Below, piece after piece: positions 17,438 to 26,289 of a stretch of 64,000 bases of DNA. Position 1 is the first letter of the stretch; every line of letters starts with the position of its first letter. The DNA comes from Thiomicrorhabdus sp. Kp2 (lineage in GTDB: Bacteria > Pseudomonadota > Gammaproteobacteria > Thiomicrospirales > Thiomicrospiraceae). The notes beneath the pieces are model-generated. The model was given only the letters and a program-made list of their open reading frames with translations, made no database searches and had not been told where the DNA came from. Location: positions 496,001 to 560,000 of the forward strand of contig NZ_ARWI01000001.1 in the NCBI RefSeq assembly GCF_000478585.1. Reading direction: 5' to 3'. The position numbers and the translations under genes are program-made.

Positions 17438-18437
17438 CTGGAACACTCTCATACAGTTTGCTAGCAAACAGACTGAATTTATTTTAGTTACCGTTGGTAT
17501 GGTAAAAGGCTCATCACCAAGAGAAACTGGTGCCAAGATGCTCGTAACCGACCACCAAGTGCTTGGAACGATTGGCGGCGGTAACTTAGAGTTTTTTGCC
17601 ATAGAACACGCTAAACAGTGTTTAGTAAGTTCTGCTAAAAATGAAGTAAGCCAACACACAACCTCTTTAACACCGAGCTATGACCAGTGTTGTGGCGGAG
17701 TGGTTCAATTGATTTTTGAGCGAATAGATCCACAAACTTCGACTTGGCTAAAAGAGCTAACTGAATATTACAATCAAAAACAAACTAACCAGGCCTGGTT
17801 AGTTACTGATACTCAAAAAAACATTCGTTTTTTTAAAACTTTTGAGCACTCACATCAGTGTGGCACTGAGCCTAAAGCACTCTGTGAAAAAGAGATTCTT
17901 CAAGAGCCGCTGCACAATCAGGCGATACCGATTGTTATATTTGGAACTGGACACGTTGGCAAAGCGATTATCAATCAGCTACACCATTTGAATGTAGAAA
18001 TTACTTGTATTGATAGCCGTGAAGAACAGATGCCAACAATTGATGCTTGTAATGTGCAAAGTATTCACTCCAAAAATTGGAACAAATACGTTAAAGAAGC
18101 CCAAGATGATGTCTATTTTTTGGTGTTAACCCATAGCCACACCTTGGATTATGAAATCAGCGAAGCCATTTTAAAACGTAATAAACATCACTATTTTGGT
18201 CTAATCGGATCTAAAACCAAAAAGATTCGTTTTCAAAGGCAACTCAAGGCATCTGGCATCACTGAAAAGCAATTAAACCAAATGACCTGCCCAATTGGAC
18301 TACCTAGTATTAAAGGCAAAACACCAGGCGTTATTGCTGCTTCAGTTGTTGCGCAAATTCTACAAATACAAAGTCAAAGCCTATCTACAAATGATTCAAT
18401 TGAACAACCAAAACACAGGAGGATACATCATGTGTGA
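17430..18437 (+). CDS. xdhC: XdhC molybdenum cofactor insertion protein
   Basis: Binds, sulfurates and delivers molybdopterin to XdhB. 335 residues: N-terminal XdhC/CoxI domain with VKGSSPRETGAKMLV and GTIGGGNLE, a CCGG motif, and a C-terminal Rossmann domain with FGTGHVGKAI and LIGSKTKKIRF. Overlaps xdhB (8 bp) and guaD (8 bp). CAGGCCTG at 17790-17797 encodes QAW. Confidence 0.93.
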   Translation: MLNWNTLIQFASKQTEFILVTVGMVKGSSPRETGAKMLVTDHQVLGTIGGGNLEFFAIEHAKQCLVSSAKNEVSQHTTSLTPSYDQCCGGVVQLIFERIDPQTSTWLKELTEYYNQKQTNQAWLVTDTQKNIRFFKTFEHSHQCGTEPKALCEKEILQEPLHNQAIPIVIFGTGHVGKAIINQLHHLNVEITCIDSREEQMPTIDACNVQSIHSKNWNKYVKEAQDDVYFLVLTHSHTLDYEISEAILKRNKHHYFGLIGSKTKKIRFQRQLKASGITEKQLNQMTCPIGLPSIKGKTPGVIAASVVAQILQIQSQSLSTNDSIEQPKHRRIHHV

Positions 18438-18918
18438 TTGCCAACATAACGGAAAAAATGATTTTATGCGCCACGCAATCCAATTATCTAAAAAGAAAAT
18501 GGAAGCGGGCTTTGGAGGGCCTTTTGGTGCTGTAATTACAAAAGATGGAAAAATTATTGCCGAAGGTTTCAACCAAGTAACATCAAGCAATGATCCAACA
18601 GCACATGCCGAAGTCACGGCCATTCGTGAAGCCTGTAAAGCTTTAGATACCTTTGACTTAGCAGGCTGTGAAATCTATACCAGCTGCGAGCCTTGCCCTA
18701 TGTGCTTAAGCGCTATCTATTGGGCAAGACTCGATACCATCTACTACGCCAATTCACGCGAAGATGCCGCTGAGATTGGGTTTGATGATGAGATGCTTTA
18801 CAACGAAATTCCCAAACCTATTTTAGAAAGAAGTATTCCTACTCACCGAATGTTAGAAGAGGAAGCAATTGCCCCTTTTAGCGATTGGAAGAGTAAAACC
18901 GATAAAGTTCACTATTAA
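18430..18918 (+). CDS. guaD: guanine deaminase (CDA fold)
   Basis: Deaminates guanine to xanthine, feeding XdhAB. The true start is the ATG at 18430 after AGGAGG, overlapping xdhC by 8 bp; 162 residues. Seen: HAE (His59, Glu61) and PCPMC (Cys89, Cys92), the zinc site of the cytidine-deaminase fold, and a C-terminal region with FDDEMLYNEI typical of bacterial GuaD rather than TadA. Context within the xdh operon supports guanine over tRNA as substrate. Confidence 0.9.
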   Translation: MCDCQHNGKNDFMRHAIQLSKKKMEAGFGGPFGAVITKDGKIIAEGFNQVTSSNDPTAHAEVTAIREACKALDTFDLAGCEIYTSCEPCPMCLSAIYWARLDTIYYANSREDAAEIGFDDEMLYNEIPKPILERSIPTHRMLEEEAIAPFSDWKSKTDKVHY

Positions 18919-18940
18919 CATCTCGGCTAAGGTGCACACC

Positions 18941-20491
18941 ATGACAGATACGATTCCACCTAGATTAAAACTCACTGAAATTACCAAAGCATTTCCAGGC
19001 TGCTTGGCAAATGACAGTGTTGACTTAACCATAACCCCTGGAGAAATACACGCTCTACTTGGCGAAAACGGTGCTGGAAAAAGCACCTTAGTTAAGATGA
19101 TTTATGGACTTATGAAACCCGACTCTGGCCAGATGATCTGGGAAGGGAAAGAGGTAGAAATAGACAGCCCCAAGTCTGCACGAGCATTAGGTGTGGGTAT
19201 GGTGTTTCAGCATTTTTCACTGTTTGATGCCCTAACCGTTTTAGAAAACATTGCCGTTGGTATTGATGGTGAATTTAATCTAAAAAAATTAGAACAACGT
19301 ATTGTTCAAGTCTCTGAAGACTACGGACTGCATATCAACCCTCAAATGTATATTCATGATTTATCCGTTGGTGAACGTCAGCGTGTAGAAATTATTCGCT
19401 GCCTTCTACAAGATCCAAAACTTTTAATTATGGATGAACCTACTTCAGTACTAACCCCTCAAGAGGTTGATAAATTATTTATCACCTTACGTCGCCTCTC
19501 CTCAGAAGGGGTATCCATTCTATACATTAGTCACAAACTTGATGAGATTAAAGCCATATGCCACCGTGCCACCATATTACGTGGTGGTCGCTATATTCAA
19601 GAGGTTGATCCAAGCCAAGAAACGGCAAAAAGCATGGCTCAACTTATGGTGGGCGAGAAAATTACCCCTCCTAAACGAGAGGTTAAGGCAGAGTATGGTA
19701 AAGAGGTTATTCGTGTTCAAAATCTATCCGTTGAGTCAGACCAACCTTTTGGTAATGATTTAAAAGATGTGAATTTTTTGATTCGTGAAGGTGAAATACT
19801 CGGAATTGCTGGTATAGCGGGCAATGGACAAACCGAACTACTCTCAGCATTAAGTGGTGAAGCGGATACTGAAACAGAAAGCATTATTATTCATGGAAGG
19901 CCAAGCGGAAACTTACCTTCTAATCAACGCCGAATGATTGGTATGGCTTACGTACCTGAAGAGCGTTTAGGACACGGTGCTGTGCCAAATGATGCACTAC
20001 ACGAAAATGCTTTTTTAAGTGGTTATCAAGCAAAAAACCTACAAAAAAATGGCTTTATTAACTTCAAAAAACGTGATGAATATGCCCAGATGATTTGTGA
20101 TAAATACAAAGTAAAACAATCAGGCATACATTCATCCGCCAAAAGTCTTTCTGGTGGAAACCTGCAAAAATTTATTGTTGGTCGAGAAATTGAACAAGGC
20201 CCAAGCCTACTAATTGCTGCCCAACCCACATGGGGGGTTGATGCTGGAGCGGCTGCAGCCATTCATCAATCAATTATTGATTTAGCCGAAAAAAACAGCG
20301 CCGTATTAGTTCTTTCACAAGATTTAGATGAACTATTTGAAGTCTGTGATTCCATTTGCGTTATTTACGAAGGAACCCTTTCTGAAGCTTACCCTCTTTC
20401 ACAAATAAGTAGAGAACAAATAGGACTTTTAATGGGTGGTATTACCACTCCTAATCCAAAATTAAATGGAGATAATGAAGATGTTGCTTAG
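18941..20491 (+). CDS. purine/nucleoside ABC importer ATPase (two fused ABC domains)
   Basis: Energises a BMP-type nucleoside or nucleobase importer (NupA/YufO class). Start at the ATG at 18941 after AAGGTG; 516 residues. Two ABC units: first with GENGAGKS, signature LSVGERQRVEI and LLIMDEPTSVLTP; second with degenerate Walker A (GIAGNGQTE) and LSGGNLQKFIVGREI. The two permeases follow, and the matching BMP-family binding protein is at 24172-25257 in a separate operon. Confidence 0.92.
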   Translation: MTDTIPPRLKLTEITKAFPGCLANDSVDLTITPGEIHALLGENGAGKSTLVKMIYGLMKPDSGQMIWEGKEVEIDSPKSARALGVGMVFQHFSLFDALTVLENIAVGIDGEFNLKKLEQRIVQVSEDYGLHINPQMYIHDLSVGERQRVEIIRCLLQDPKLLIMDEPTSVLTPQEVDKLFITLRRLSSEGVSILYISHKLDEIKAICHRATILRGGRYIQEVDPSQETAKSMAQLMVGEKITPPKREVKAEYGKEVIRVQNLSVESDQPFGNDLKDVNFLIREGEILGIAGIAGNGQTELLSALSGEADTETESIIIHGRPSGNLPSNQRRMIGMAYVPEERLGHGAVPNDALHENAFLSGYQAKNLQKNGFINFKKRDEYAQMICDKYKVKQSGIHSSAKSLSGGNLQKFIVGREIEQGPSLLIAAQPTWGVDAGAAAAIHQSIIDLAEKNSAVLVLSQDLDELFEVCDSICVIYEGTLSEAYPLSQISREQIGLLMGGITTPNPKLNGDNEDVA

Positions 20492-21569
20492 ATTAGAAGC
20501 TCGAAGTATACCTTCGAAAAAAATGACCTATTTGTCTCCTTTAATTGCGGTTCTATTAACCGTTATTTCAGGAATGATTATTTTCTCTTCAATGGGCAAG
20601 TCACCTATTGAAGGTACTTATGTATTCTTTATTGAACCGATAACCAGCGTATACGGTTTAGGGGAACTTGCGGTAAAAGCAACGCCTCTTATCTTAATTG
20701 CGCTTGGTCTAGCAATTGGCTTCAGAGCAAATATATGGAATATTGGTGCCGAAGGTCAATTAGTCATGGGCGCGATTGTTGGTGGTGGTCTTGCTCTATG
20801 GTTTCATGACTCACAAAGCGCTTGGCTATTACCAATGATGATTATATTTGGTGCTTTAGGTGGAATGTTTTGGGCGGCTATTCCCGCTTTTTTAAAAAAC
20901 CGTTTCAATACTAATGAAATTTTGACCAGCTTAATGCTTACTTATGTCGCCATTCTTTTTCTTAATTTCATGGTTAACGGGCCTTACCGCGATCCATCTG
21001 GTTATAACTTCCCTGAATCTCGTCTGTTTCAAGATTCAGCACTTCTGCCCATTTTAGTTGAGGGAACCCGTTTAAATTTGGGTAGTTTACTGACCATTGC
21101 ACTACTTATTGGTTTATGGATTATGCTTGCGCGAACCATTATTGGTTTTCAAGTTAAAGTAGTTGGGCAATCTCCCGATGCGGCAAGATATGCTGGCTTT
21201 AATCATAAAAAAATTGTTTGGTTTGCTTTTTTAATAGGCGGTGCAATGGCAGGCATGGCTGGACTAATGGAGGTCTCAGGGCCAATAGGTCAGCTATTAC
21301 CCTCTATTTCACCTGGTTATGGATTTACTGCCATTATTGTTGCCTTTTTAGGCCGACTTCACCCAGTGGGAATCTTACTTGCAGGACTCATTATGGCCAT
21401 CTCATATCTTGGTGGTGAAAATGCTCAGATTGCCCTGGGATTACCTGTCGCTTTAACAGGCCTGTTTCAAGGTCTGCTACTATTTTTCTTGCTGGCTGCA
21501 GATGTTTTAATTATGTACAAAATACGTTTTTCATTTGGCTCTAAAGCCATTATTAAAGAGGGAGAATAG
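20481..21569 (+). CDS. purine/nucleoside ABC importer permease 1
   Basis: Membrane subunit of the BPD_transp_2 family, with about ten hydrophobic segments. Several ATGs (20466, 20475, 20481) fall before or in the overlap with the ATPase gene; the one at 20481 has the best spacing from GGAG. Seen: GFRANIWNIGAEGQLVMGAI, FNTNEILTSLMLTYVAI, and GAMAGMAGLMEVSGP, family hallmarks. CAGGCCTG at 21457-21464. Neighbouring second permease starts 2 bp after its stop. Confidence 0.9.
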   Translation: MLLRLEARSIPSKKMTYLSPLIAVLLTVISGMIIFSSMGKSPIEGTYVFFIEPITSVYGLGELAVKATPLILIALGLAIGFRANIWNIGAEGQLVMGAIVGGGLALWFHDSQSAWLLPMMIIFGALGGMFWAAIPAFLKNRFNTNEILTSLMLTYVAILFLNFMVNGPYRDPSGYNFPESRLFQDSALLPILVEGTRLNLGSLLTIALLIGLWIMLARTIIGFQVKVVGQSPDAARYAGFNHKKIVWFAFLIGGAMAGMAGLMEVSGPIGQLLPSISPGYGFTAIIVAFLGRLHPVGILLAGLIMAISYLGGENAQIALGLPVALTGLFQGLLLFFLLAADVLIMYKIRFSFGSKAIIKEGE

Positions 21570-21571
21570 AA

Positions 21572-22492
21572 ATGGATGCTCAAATTATTTCATTAATAAT
21601 CGTCACCATTATTGGTGCTGCTACACCTCTTCTGCTTTCTGCTTTGGGCGAATTAATCTCAGAAAAGTCTGGCGTATTAAACTTAGGTTTAGAAGGTATG
21701 ATGATTGTCGGTGCGGTGGTCGCTTTTGCAACCGTTACCTCAACAGGAAGTGCAACCTTGGCAATTATTTCGGCTATATTGGCTGGAATGGCAATGGCTC
21801 TAATCTTTGGTGTTCTCACTCTATCATTACAATCCAACCAAGTGGCAACAGGCTTAGCCTTAACTATTTTTGGTTTGGGATTAAGCTCTTTATTGGGTCG
21901 TGATTTAGTGGGTGTGGCTTATGAAGGTTTACCTAAACTCAATATTGAGATTCTGCGTGAAATTCCATTTTTAGGTAATGTTTTATTCAGTCACGATATT
22001 CTGATCTATTTCTCACTGATTATGGTTTATGTCACCTACTGGTTCTTAAATAAAAGCCGTTATGGTCTTGTGTTAAGAGCCGTGGGCGAATCCCATGATG
22101 CCGCTCACTCTATTGGTTACCCTGTTATTAAAATTCGCTATATGGCGGTACTTTATGGCGGTGCAATGAGTGGTTTGGCTGGTGCTTATTTATCACTATC
22201 GTACTCTCCAATGTGGGCAGATAATATGACAGCAGGTCGTGGTTGGATTGCACTCGCATTGGTTGTCTTTGCAATGTGGATGCCTTCAAGAATATTGATG
22301 GGAGCTTATATGTTTGGTGGTATTACTATTTTACAGTTACATGGTCAGGGGTTAGGTATCTCAGTTCCTTCTGAGTTCTTATCAATGTTGCCTTACTTAG
22401 CAACAATTATTGTATTAGTGATTATCTCTAAACAAGCACAACACAGCTTTGCTCCTGCTAGTTTAGGCAAACCGTTCCATCCTACTCATTGA
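21572..22492 (+). CDS. purine/nucleoside ABC importer permease 2
   Basis: Second permease, 306 residues, BPD_transp_2 family. Seen: ATPLLLSALGELISEKSGVLNLG and GLEGMMI at the start, GRGWIALALVVFAMW near the end, as in the NupC/YufQ class. The ribosome site GGGAG precedes the ATG. Last gene of the uraH operon, followed at once by a strong terminator. Confidence 0.9.
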   Translation: MDAQIISLIIVTIIGAATPLLLSALGELISEKSGVLNLGLEGMMIVGAVVAFATVTSTGSATLAIISAILAGMAMALIFGVLTLSLQSNQVATGLALTIFGLGLSSLLGRDLVGVAYEGLPKLNIEILREIPFLGNVLFSHDILIYFSLIMVYVTYWFLNKSRYGLVLRAVGESHDAAHSIGYPVIKIRYMAVLYGGAMSGLAGAYLSLSYSPMWADNMTAGRGWIALALVVFAMWMPSRILMGAYMFGGITILQLHGQGLGISVPSEFLSMLPYLATIIVLVIISKQAQHSFAPASLGKPFHPTH

Positions 22493-22530
22493 TTTAAATA
22501 TTACTAACCAATAAATCATATTTAAAATAA

Positions 22531-22554
22531 AAAAGGGGCTTAAAGCCCCTTTTT
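22531..22554. terminator. terminator of the uraH-xdh-transporter operon
   Basis: AAAAGGGGC and GCCCCTTTT form a 9-bp stem with a 5-nt loop (22531-22553), with T and A runs on both sides. Also serves the convergent adenine deaminase gene. Confidence 0.88.
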
Positions 22555-22572
22555 ATATCTTATAAAGCTTAC

Positions 22573-23580
22573 TTAGATTGATTGAGATTCATAATCTAAT
22601 AATTGGTTTAAATACCTCTGTTTTTGTTCAGCATTTAAAAAACTTGCTTCAAAGGCGTTTCTAGACACTTGAATTAAATCCTCTTTTTGCAAACCTAAAC
22701 TGTCATGAATTGCTTGATAGTTTTCATTAAGATACCCCCCAAAATAAGCTGGATCATCTGAATTAATCGTTACTTTTAATCCCATTTCATACATCTGTTT
22801 TAAAGGATGTAAAGTGAGATCCTCTACCACTTTTAAACGTTTATTAGACAGAGGGCATAACGTTAAAGCAATTTGTTTATTCTTTAGCTCATTGAGTAAA
22901 GATTGATCTTGTAAGGCATTATTACCGTGATCGATTCTTTGCACACATAGTTTATGCAAAGCCCCAGACACATAGCTAGAATCCCCCTCTTCTCCTGCAT
23001 GAGCCACTAGAAAAAAACCATTTAATTGTGCCCTTTTGTAAACCTGTTCAAACTTTTCAGGAGGGTTTCCTTTTTCAGAAGAATCTAAACCAATACCGAT
23101 AATTTTATTTTGATTAACAATCGCCAAGTCTAAAACCACTTGAGCTGAGTTTTCATCTAAATGTCGTAAAATAGATATAATGATTTTAGCTTCAACACCC
23201 AATGACTCTTTTGCTTTAACTATTGCACTATGAATGCCGTTTAAAACAACATCAAATTCAATGTCTCTTTCCATATGTGCTTGAGGATCAAAAAAGAGTT
23301 CAACATATATAATATTTTGTTCAGCGCATTTTTCCAAATAAGCCCACGTTAAATCAAAAAAGTCTTGCTCTGTTTTTAATACAACCATGCCTTGATAATA
23401 CAGATCTAAAAAAGCTTGCAGATGATCAAAGTCATAAGCGGCTTTTATTTCATCAATACTTTTATAACTTAAGGTAATACCGTTTCGTTTGGCGAGCTCA
23501 AACATCATTTCTGGCTCTAATGTACCCTCTATATGCAAATGCAGTTCTGCTTTAGGCATCTTATGAATAAAGTCTTTCAT
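22573..23580 (-). CDS. adenine deaminase (adenosine deaminase superfamily)
   Basis: Converts adenine to hypoxanthine, feeding Xdh. 335 residues. Seen: KAELHLHIEGTLEPE with the metal HxH, HAGEEG, CPLSN and NSDDPAYFGGY. The text LDLYYQG...LKTEQDFFDLTWAYL and VELFFDPQAH closely follows the Pseudomonas PA0148 type, experimentally an adenine rather than adenosine deaminase; I infer adenine here. Single-gene unit on the minus strand between two terminators. Confidence 0.87.
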   Translation of the reverse strand: MKDFIHKMPKAELHLHIEGTLEPEMMFELAKRNGITLSYKSIDEIKAAYDFDHLQAFLDLYYQGMVVLKTEQDFFDLTWAYLEKCAEQNIIYVELFFDPQAHMERDIEFDVVLNGIHSAIVKAKESLGVEAKIIISILRHLDENSAQVVLDLAIVNQNKIIGIGLDSSEKGNPPEKFEQVYKRAQLNGFFLVAHAGEEGDSSYVSGALHKLCVQRIDHGNNALQDQSLLNELKNKQIALTLCPLSNKRLKVVEDLTLHPLKQMYEMGLKVTINSDDPAYFGGYLNENYQAIHDSLGLQKEDLIQVSRNAFEASFLNAEQKQRYLNQLLDYESQSI

Positions 23581-23601
23581 TTTTGTATCCTTTTAATATA
23601 A

Positions 23602-23629
23602 AAAAAGGGTAGTAAAAACTACCCTTTTT
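23602..23629 (-). terminator. terminator just upstream of adenine deaminase
   Basis: Perfect 12-bp stem (23602-23613 with 23618-23629) with an AAAA loop and a T-run. It would end transcription of the NCS2 permease remnant that lies next upstream. Confidence 0.8.
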
Positions 23630-23653
23630 GAACTTTATTAAATCTTTAAAATT

Positions 23654-23924
23654 TTAACTGGTGGTAGTAATCGGCTCGTTTTTTACAACTACTGCTTGTT
23701 CTTTAGCTTCAGGTAAAATAAAGCTTATAATAATGGCTGTTAAGCCCCCTAAAGCAACTGCAGAACCTAAAATATTTTTAAAACACCACCAATAATTAAT
23801 GTTGGCGCAATAATGCCTTCAAAGCTGGATAAGACATGCTGAACAGCGGCATAGGCAATTATTTAACCTGTGGGCGACCATCTAGTTCATAGGTTAAATC
23901 TTGTGATTCTTTTACATTACTCAT
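23654..23924 (-). pseudogene. NCS2 nucleobase permease remnant with core deleted
   Basis: Translating the minus strand gives MSNVKESQDLTYELDGRPQVK then a stop, after an ATG with AAGGAAG upstream. In another frame follow IAYAAVQHVLSSFEG and IIAPTLIIGGVL, the N-terminal helix of uracil/xanthine permeases. Straight after comes, in a third frame, KNILGSAVALGGLTAIIISF and a polar tail ending in TTTS-stop, the C-terminus of the same family. About 80 residues of a normal 430-460 remain. So a large internal deletion plus at least one frameshift destroyed the gene. Not functional. Confidence 0.85.
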
Positions 23925-24071
23925 AACTTCTTCCTTAGATTAAATGTAAATATCATTGATTATTCAATAATCAACTTTACAAATATTTAACCTATTAGAT
24001 GTTTATGCAATAGGTAAAAGCCGACTATTATTTGAATTATCTTTCAGTGCTAAATTTAACGATTTGAAGAT

Positions 24072-24097
24072 AAAAATGGGTGGACAATGCCCACCCG
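24072..24097 (-). terminator. terminator of the Tsx-BMP operon
   Basis: GGGTGG (24078-24083) and CCACCC (24091-24096) pair around 7 nt; on the minus strand the stem is followed by a T-run (24076-24072). The stretch 23925-24171 holds nothing else I recognise. Confidence 0.7.
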
Positions 24098-24171
24098 AGT
24101 GAAGTTGAACAACTTCTTTGGAGAGTAAATTAATTAGCTTGAGGTTTTAATAAATAAAACCTCATTTGTGA

Positions 24172-25257
24172 CTATTTTGGCAATTTGCCATCAACCCCTT
24201 CAACATACCAATTCATGCCTAGTAAATCTCCGTCTGGAAGAGCTTTGCCTTCTTCAACGATTAATTCACCTTGCTGATTTTTAATTGGCCCTTGGAATGG
24301 ATGTAAAGCGCCAGACTTAATGTCTTCTATCGTTTTTTCAGCCATCGCTACAACATCTTTAGGTACAAAGTCTGCAAATGGTCCAATACCAACCATTCCA
24401 TCTTTTATACCGCCCCAGGTATTTTCAGCTTTCCATGTGCCATCCATAGTTTCTTTTACTTTATCTATGTAATAACCACTCCAGTCATCAATAATGGCGC
24501 TAATCTGTGCTTTAGGCGCAAAAGCAGCCATATCAGAAGCTTGACCTACTGCATAAACACCACGTTGCTCAGCAACCTGTAACGGTGCAGGAGAATCGGT
24601 ATGTTGCATAATCACATCAACACCCTGATCAATTAAGGCTTTTGCTGCATCACCTTCTTTACCTGGGTCATACCAACTATTCACCCATACCACTTTTACC
24701 GTTGCATCTGGGTTTACAGATTTTAAGCCCTGTACCGTGGCGTTAATACCGCGCACTACTTCAGGAATAGGGAACGAAGCGATATAACCAATGACGTTAG
24801 ATTTTGTCATTTTTCCAGCTACCTGCCCCATTACATAACGACCTTCATAAAAACGAGCACTATAAATACCCGTATTTTTAGACATCTTGTAACCTGTTGC
24901 ATGTTCAAAATTTACTTTTGGAAACTGCTTAGCAACTTTTAAAGTTGGGTTCATATAACCAAATGAGGTGGTAAAAATAATGTCATGACCGGTTGAGGCT
25001 AGTTTACGAATAACACGCTCTGCATCAGCCCCTTCTGGCACCATTTCTACATAAGTGGTTTTAACCTTATCACCCAATGCTTTTTCTACGGCTAAACGCC
25101 CCTGATTATGCTGATAACTCCAACCATGATCACCCACAGGCCCTACATACACAAAACCTGCTTTAACATCTTCTGCTATAGCTGAGTAAGAATTCATACC
25201 GATAGTTGCAGCAAATAAACCTAAAACTAAAGGTTTTAAAAAAGTTCTTCTTTTCAT
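24172..25257 (-). CDS. BMP-family purine/nucleoside-binding protein
   Basis: Periplasmic binding protein for the ABC importer at 18941-22492. 361 residues with signal peptide (KRRTFLKPLVLGLF..., cleavage near SAIA-ED); no lipobox, so soluble rather than lipidated. Seen: KAGFVYVGPVGDHGWSY at the N-terminus and EGRYVMGQVAGKMTKS, both BMP-family. Bacterial homologues next to purine genes bind free purines. Same operon as the Tsx-like porin. Confidence 0.9.
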   Translation of the reverse strand: MKRRTFLKPLVLGLFAATIGMNSYSAIAEDVKAGFVYVGPVGDHGWSYQHNQGRLAVEKALGDKVKTTYVEMVPEGADAERVIRKLASTGHDIIFTTSFGYMNPTLKVAKQFPKVNFEHATGYKMSKNTGIYSARFYEGRYVMGQVAGKMTKSNVIGYIASFPIPEVVRGINATVQGLKSVNPDATVKVVWVNSWYDPGKEGDAAKALIDQGVDVIMQHTDSPAPLQVAEQRGVYAVGQASDMAAFAPKAQISAIIDDWSGYYIDKVKETMDGTWKAENTWGGIKDGMVGIGPFADFVPKDVVAMAEKTIEDIKSGALHPFQGPIKNQQGELIVEEGKALPDGDLLGMNWYVEGVDGKLPK

Positions 25258-25283
25258 TTGTCTTCCTCTGTCTTTAAGTTAAA

Positions 25284-26057
25284 TTAGAAAGTCCATTTAG
25301 CAGAAATCTGTGGAACACCTTCATCTACACCGTCAACACCATATTTATTATTCCAGTATTGGTACTCAATACCTGTATAGAACTGCTTAGGAGCACCCCA
25401 TAGAGCACCTGTATCTAACCAAAGACGTGGAGCAGCAATCGTATTAGCAACCTTACCAACCTCTTTCTCTTCCCATGCATAATCTAAGAAACCTTCAAAC
25501 ACCCAGTTTGTAGAACCTAAAGCAAAAGGAGCCATCCAAACTAAGGTTACCTGAGGAGCTGATGATAGTTCACCTGGTGCAAATTTTGATTCACCAAAAC
25601 GGTTATAAAGGCTAACGCTAGCAACTGGAACACCGGGAATATCTAAATCAAAAGTTAGACCCGCTAGTTTTGCGTTGGTAATACCACCAAATTCCCAAGT
25701 TCCTGCTAAGCTAACATCTTTAACAAAACCAAAAGACATGTCTGAGCCAGATAATTTACTTAGAGATAAACTAGGCGAATACTCACCATAAAAACTTGAC
25801 TCAGGATTGTTTTGCTCACTCACATCAATGAAGAAAAAGTTTTTACCATAATTCCAACCACTTACGTGTTCTAGAGTCAAAATACTTTGGTCATACTCTT
25901 CATTACCAGGAACTGTTTTATAACCTGAACCGTTATGCATTACTAAACTAGTAGAGCTCCAATTTGCTGCTTGAGAAGCTGAAGCCGTTAACATAGCTCC
26001 CGCTAATGCTAATCCTGTTACTAATGATTTCTTTTTGAAGATTGTTGCAATAGACAT
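25284..26057 (-). CDS. Tsx/OmpK-like outer membrane nucleoside channel
   Basis: Outer-membrane beta-barrel of the nucleoside-specific channel family. 257 residues with a signal peptide ending in SQAA before NWS. Seen: alternating hydrophobic strands, aromatic girdle residues, and the barrel signature ending in phenylalanine (AKWTF). Placed just upstream of the BMP-binding protein, it would let nucleosides or bases cross the outer membrane. A GntR operator lies 52 bp before the start. Confidence 0.87.
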   Translation of the reverse strand: MSIATIFKKKSLVTGLALAGAMLTASASQAANWSSTSLVMHNGSGYKTVPGNEEYDQSILTLEHVSGWNYGKNFFFIDVSEQNNPESSFYGEYSPSLSLSKLSGSDMSFGFVKDVSLAGTWEFGGITNAKLAGLTFDLDIPGVPVASVSLYNRFGESKFAPGELSSAPQVTLVWMAPFALGSTNWVFEGFLDYAWEEKEVGKVANTIAAPRLWLDTGALWGAPKQFYTGIEYQYWNNKYGVDGVDEGVPQISAKWTF

Positions 26058-26108
26058 TTGATGATTTCCTTCTGGTTCTTATATGAGACTTTAACTAATG
26101 TAAACAAG

Positions 26109-26120
26109 ATTGTATACAAT
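26109..26120. promoter_or_regulatory. GntR operator 4 (ATTGTATACAAT) upstream of tsx-bmp
   Basis: Same 12-bp perfect palindrome as operator 1. The gap 26058-26289 contains no gene. Confidence 0.68.
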
Positions 26121-26289
26121 ATATTTATTAAAATGTATGCAAGTATGGTGCCAAGAATTATCATTCTCTTATATTTACTTAGTAATGCCTATAAAATCTA
26201 GCTTTTATATTGTTTGACGCAAAATCCAACTACATTCATTAAAGGTTAAAAATCTAATTTGCATTATTTTAGTGCATGTTTTCTCCAAA

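Noticed and set aside
18295-18429. Longer N-terminus of guaD reaching into xdhC
   Set aside because: The ATG at 18430 has AGGAGG and gives the normal length; the extension is the xdhC sequence in another frame.
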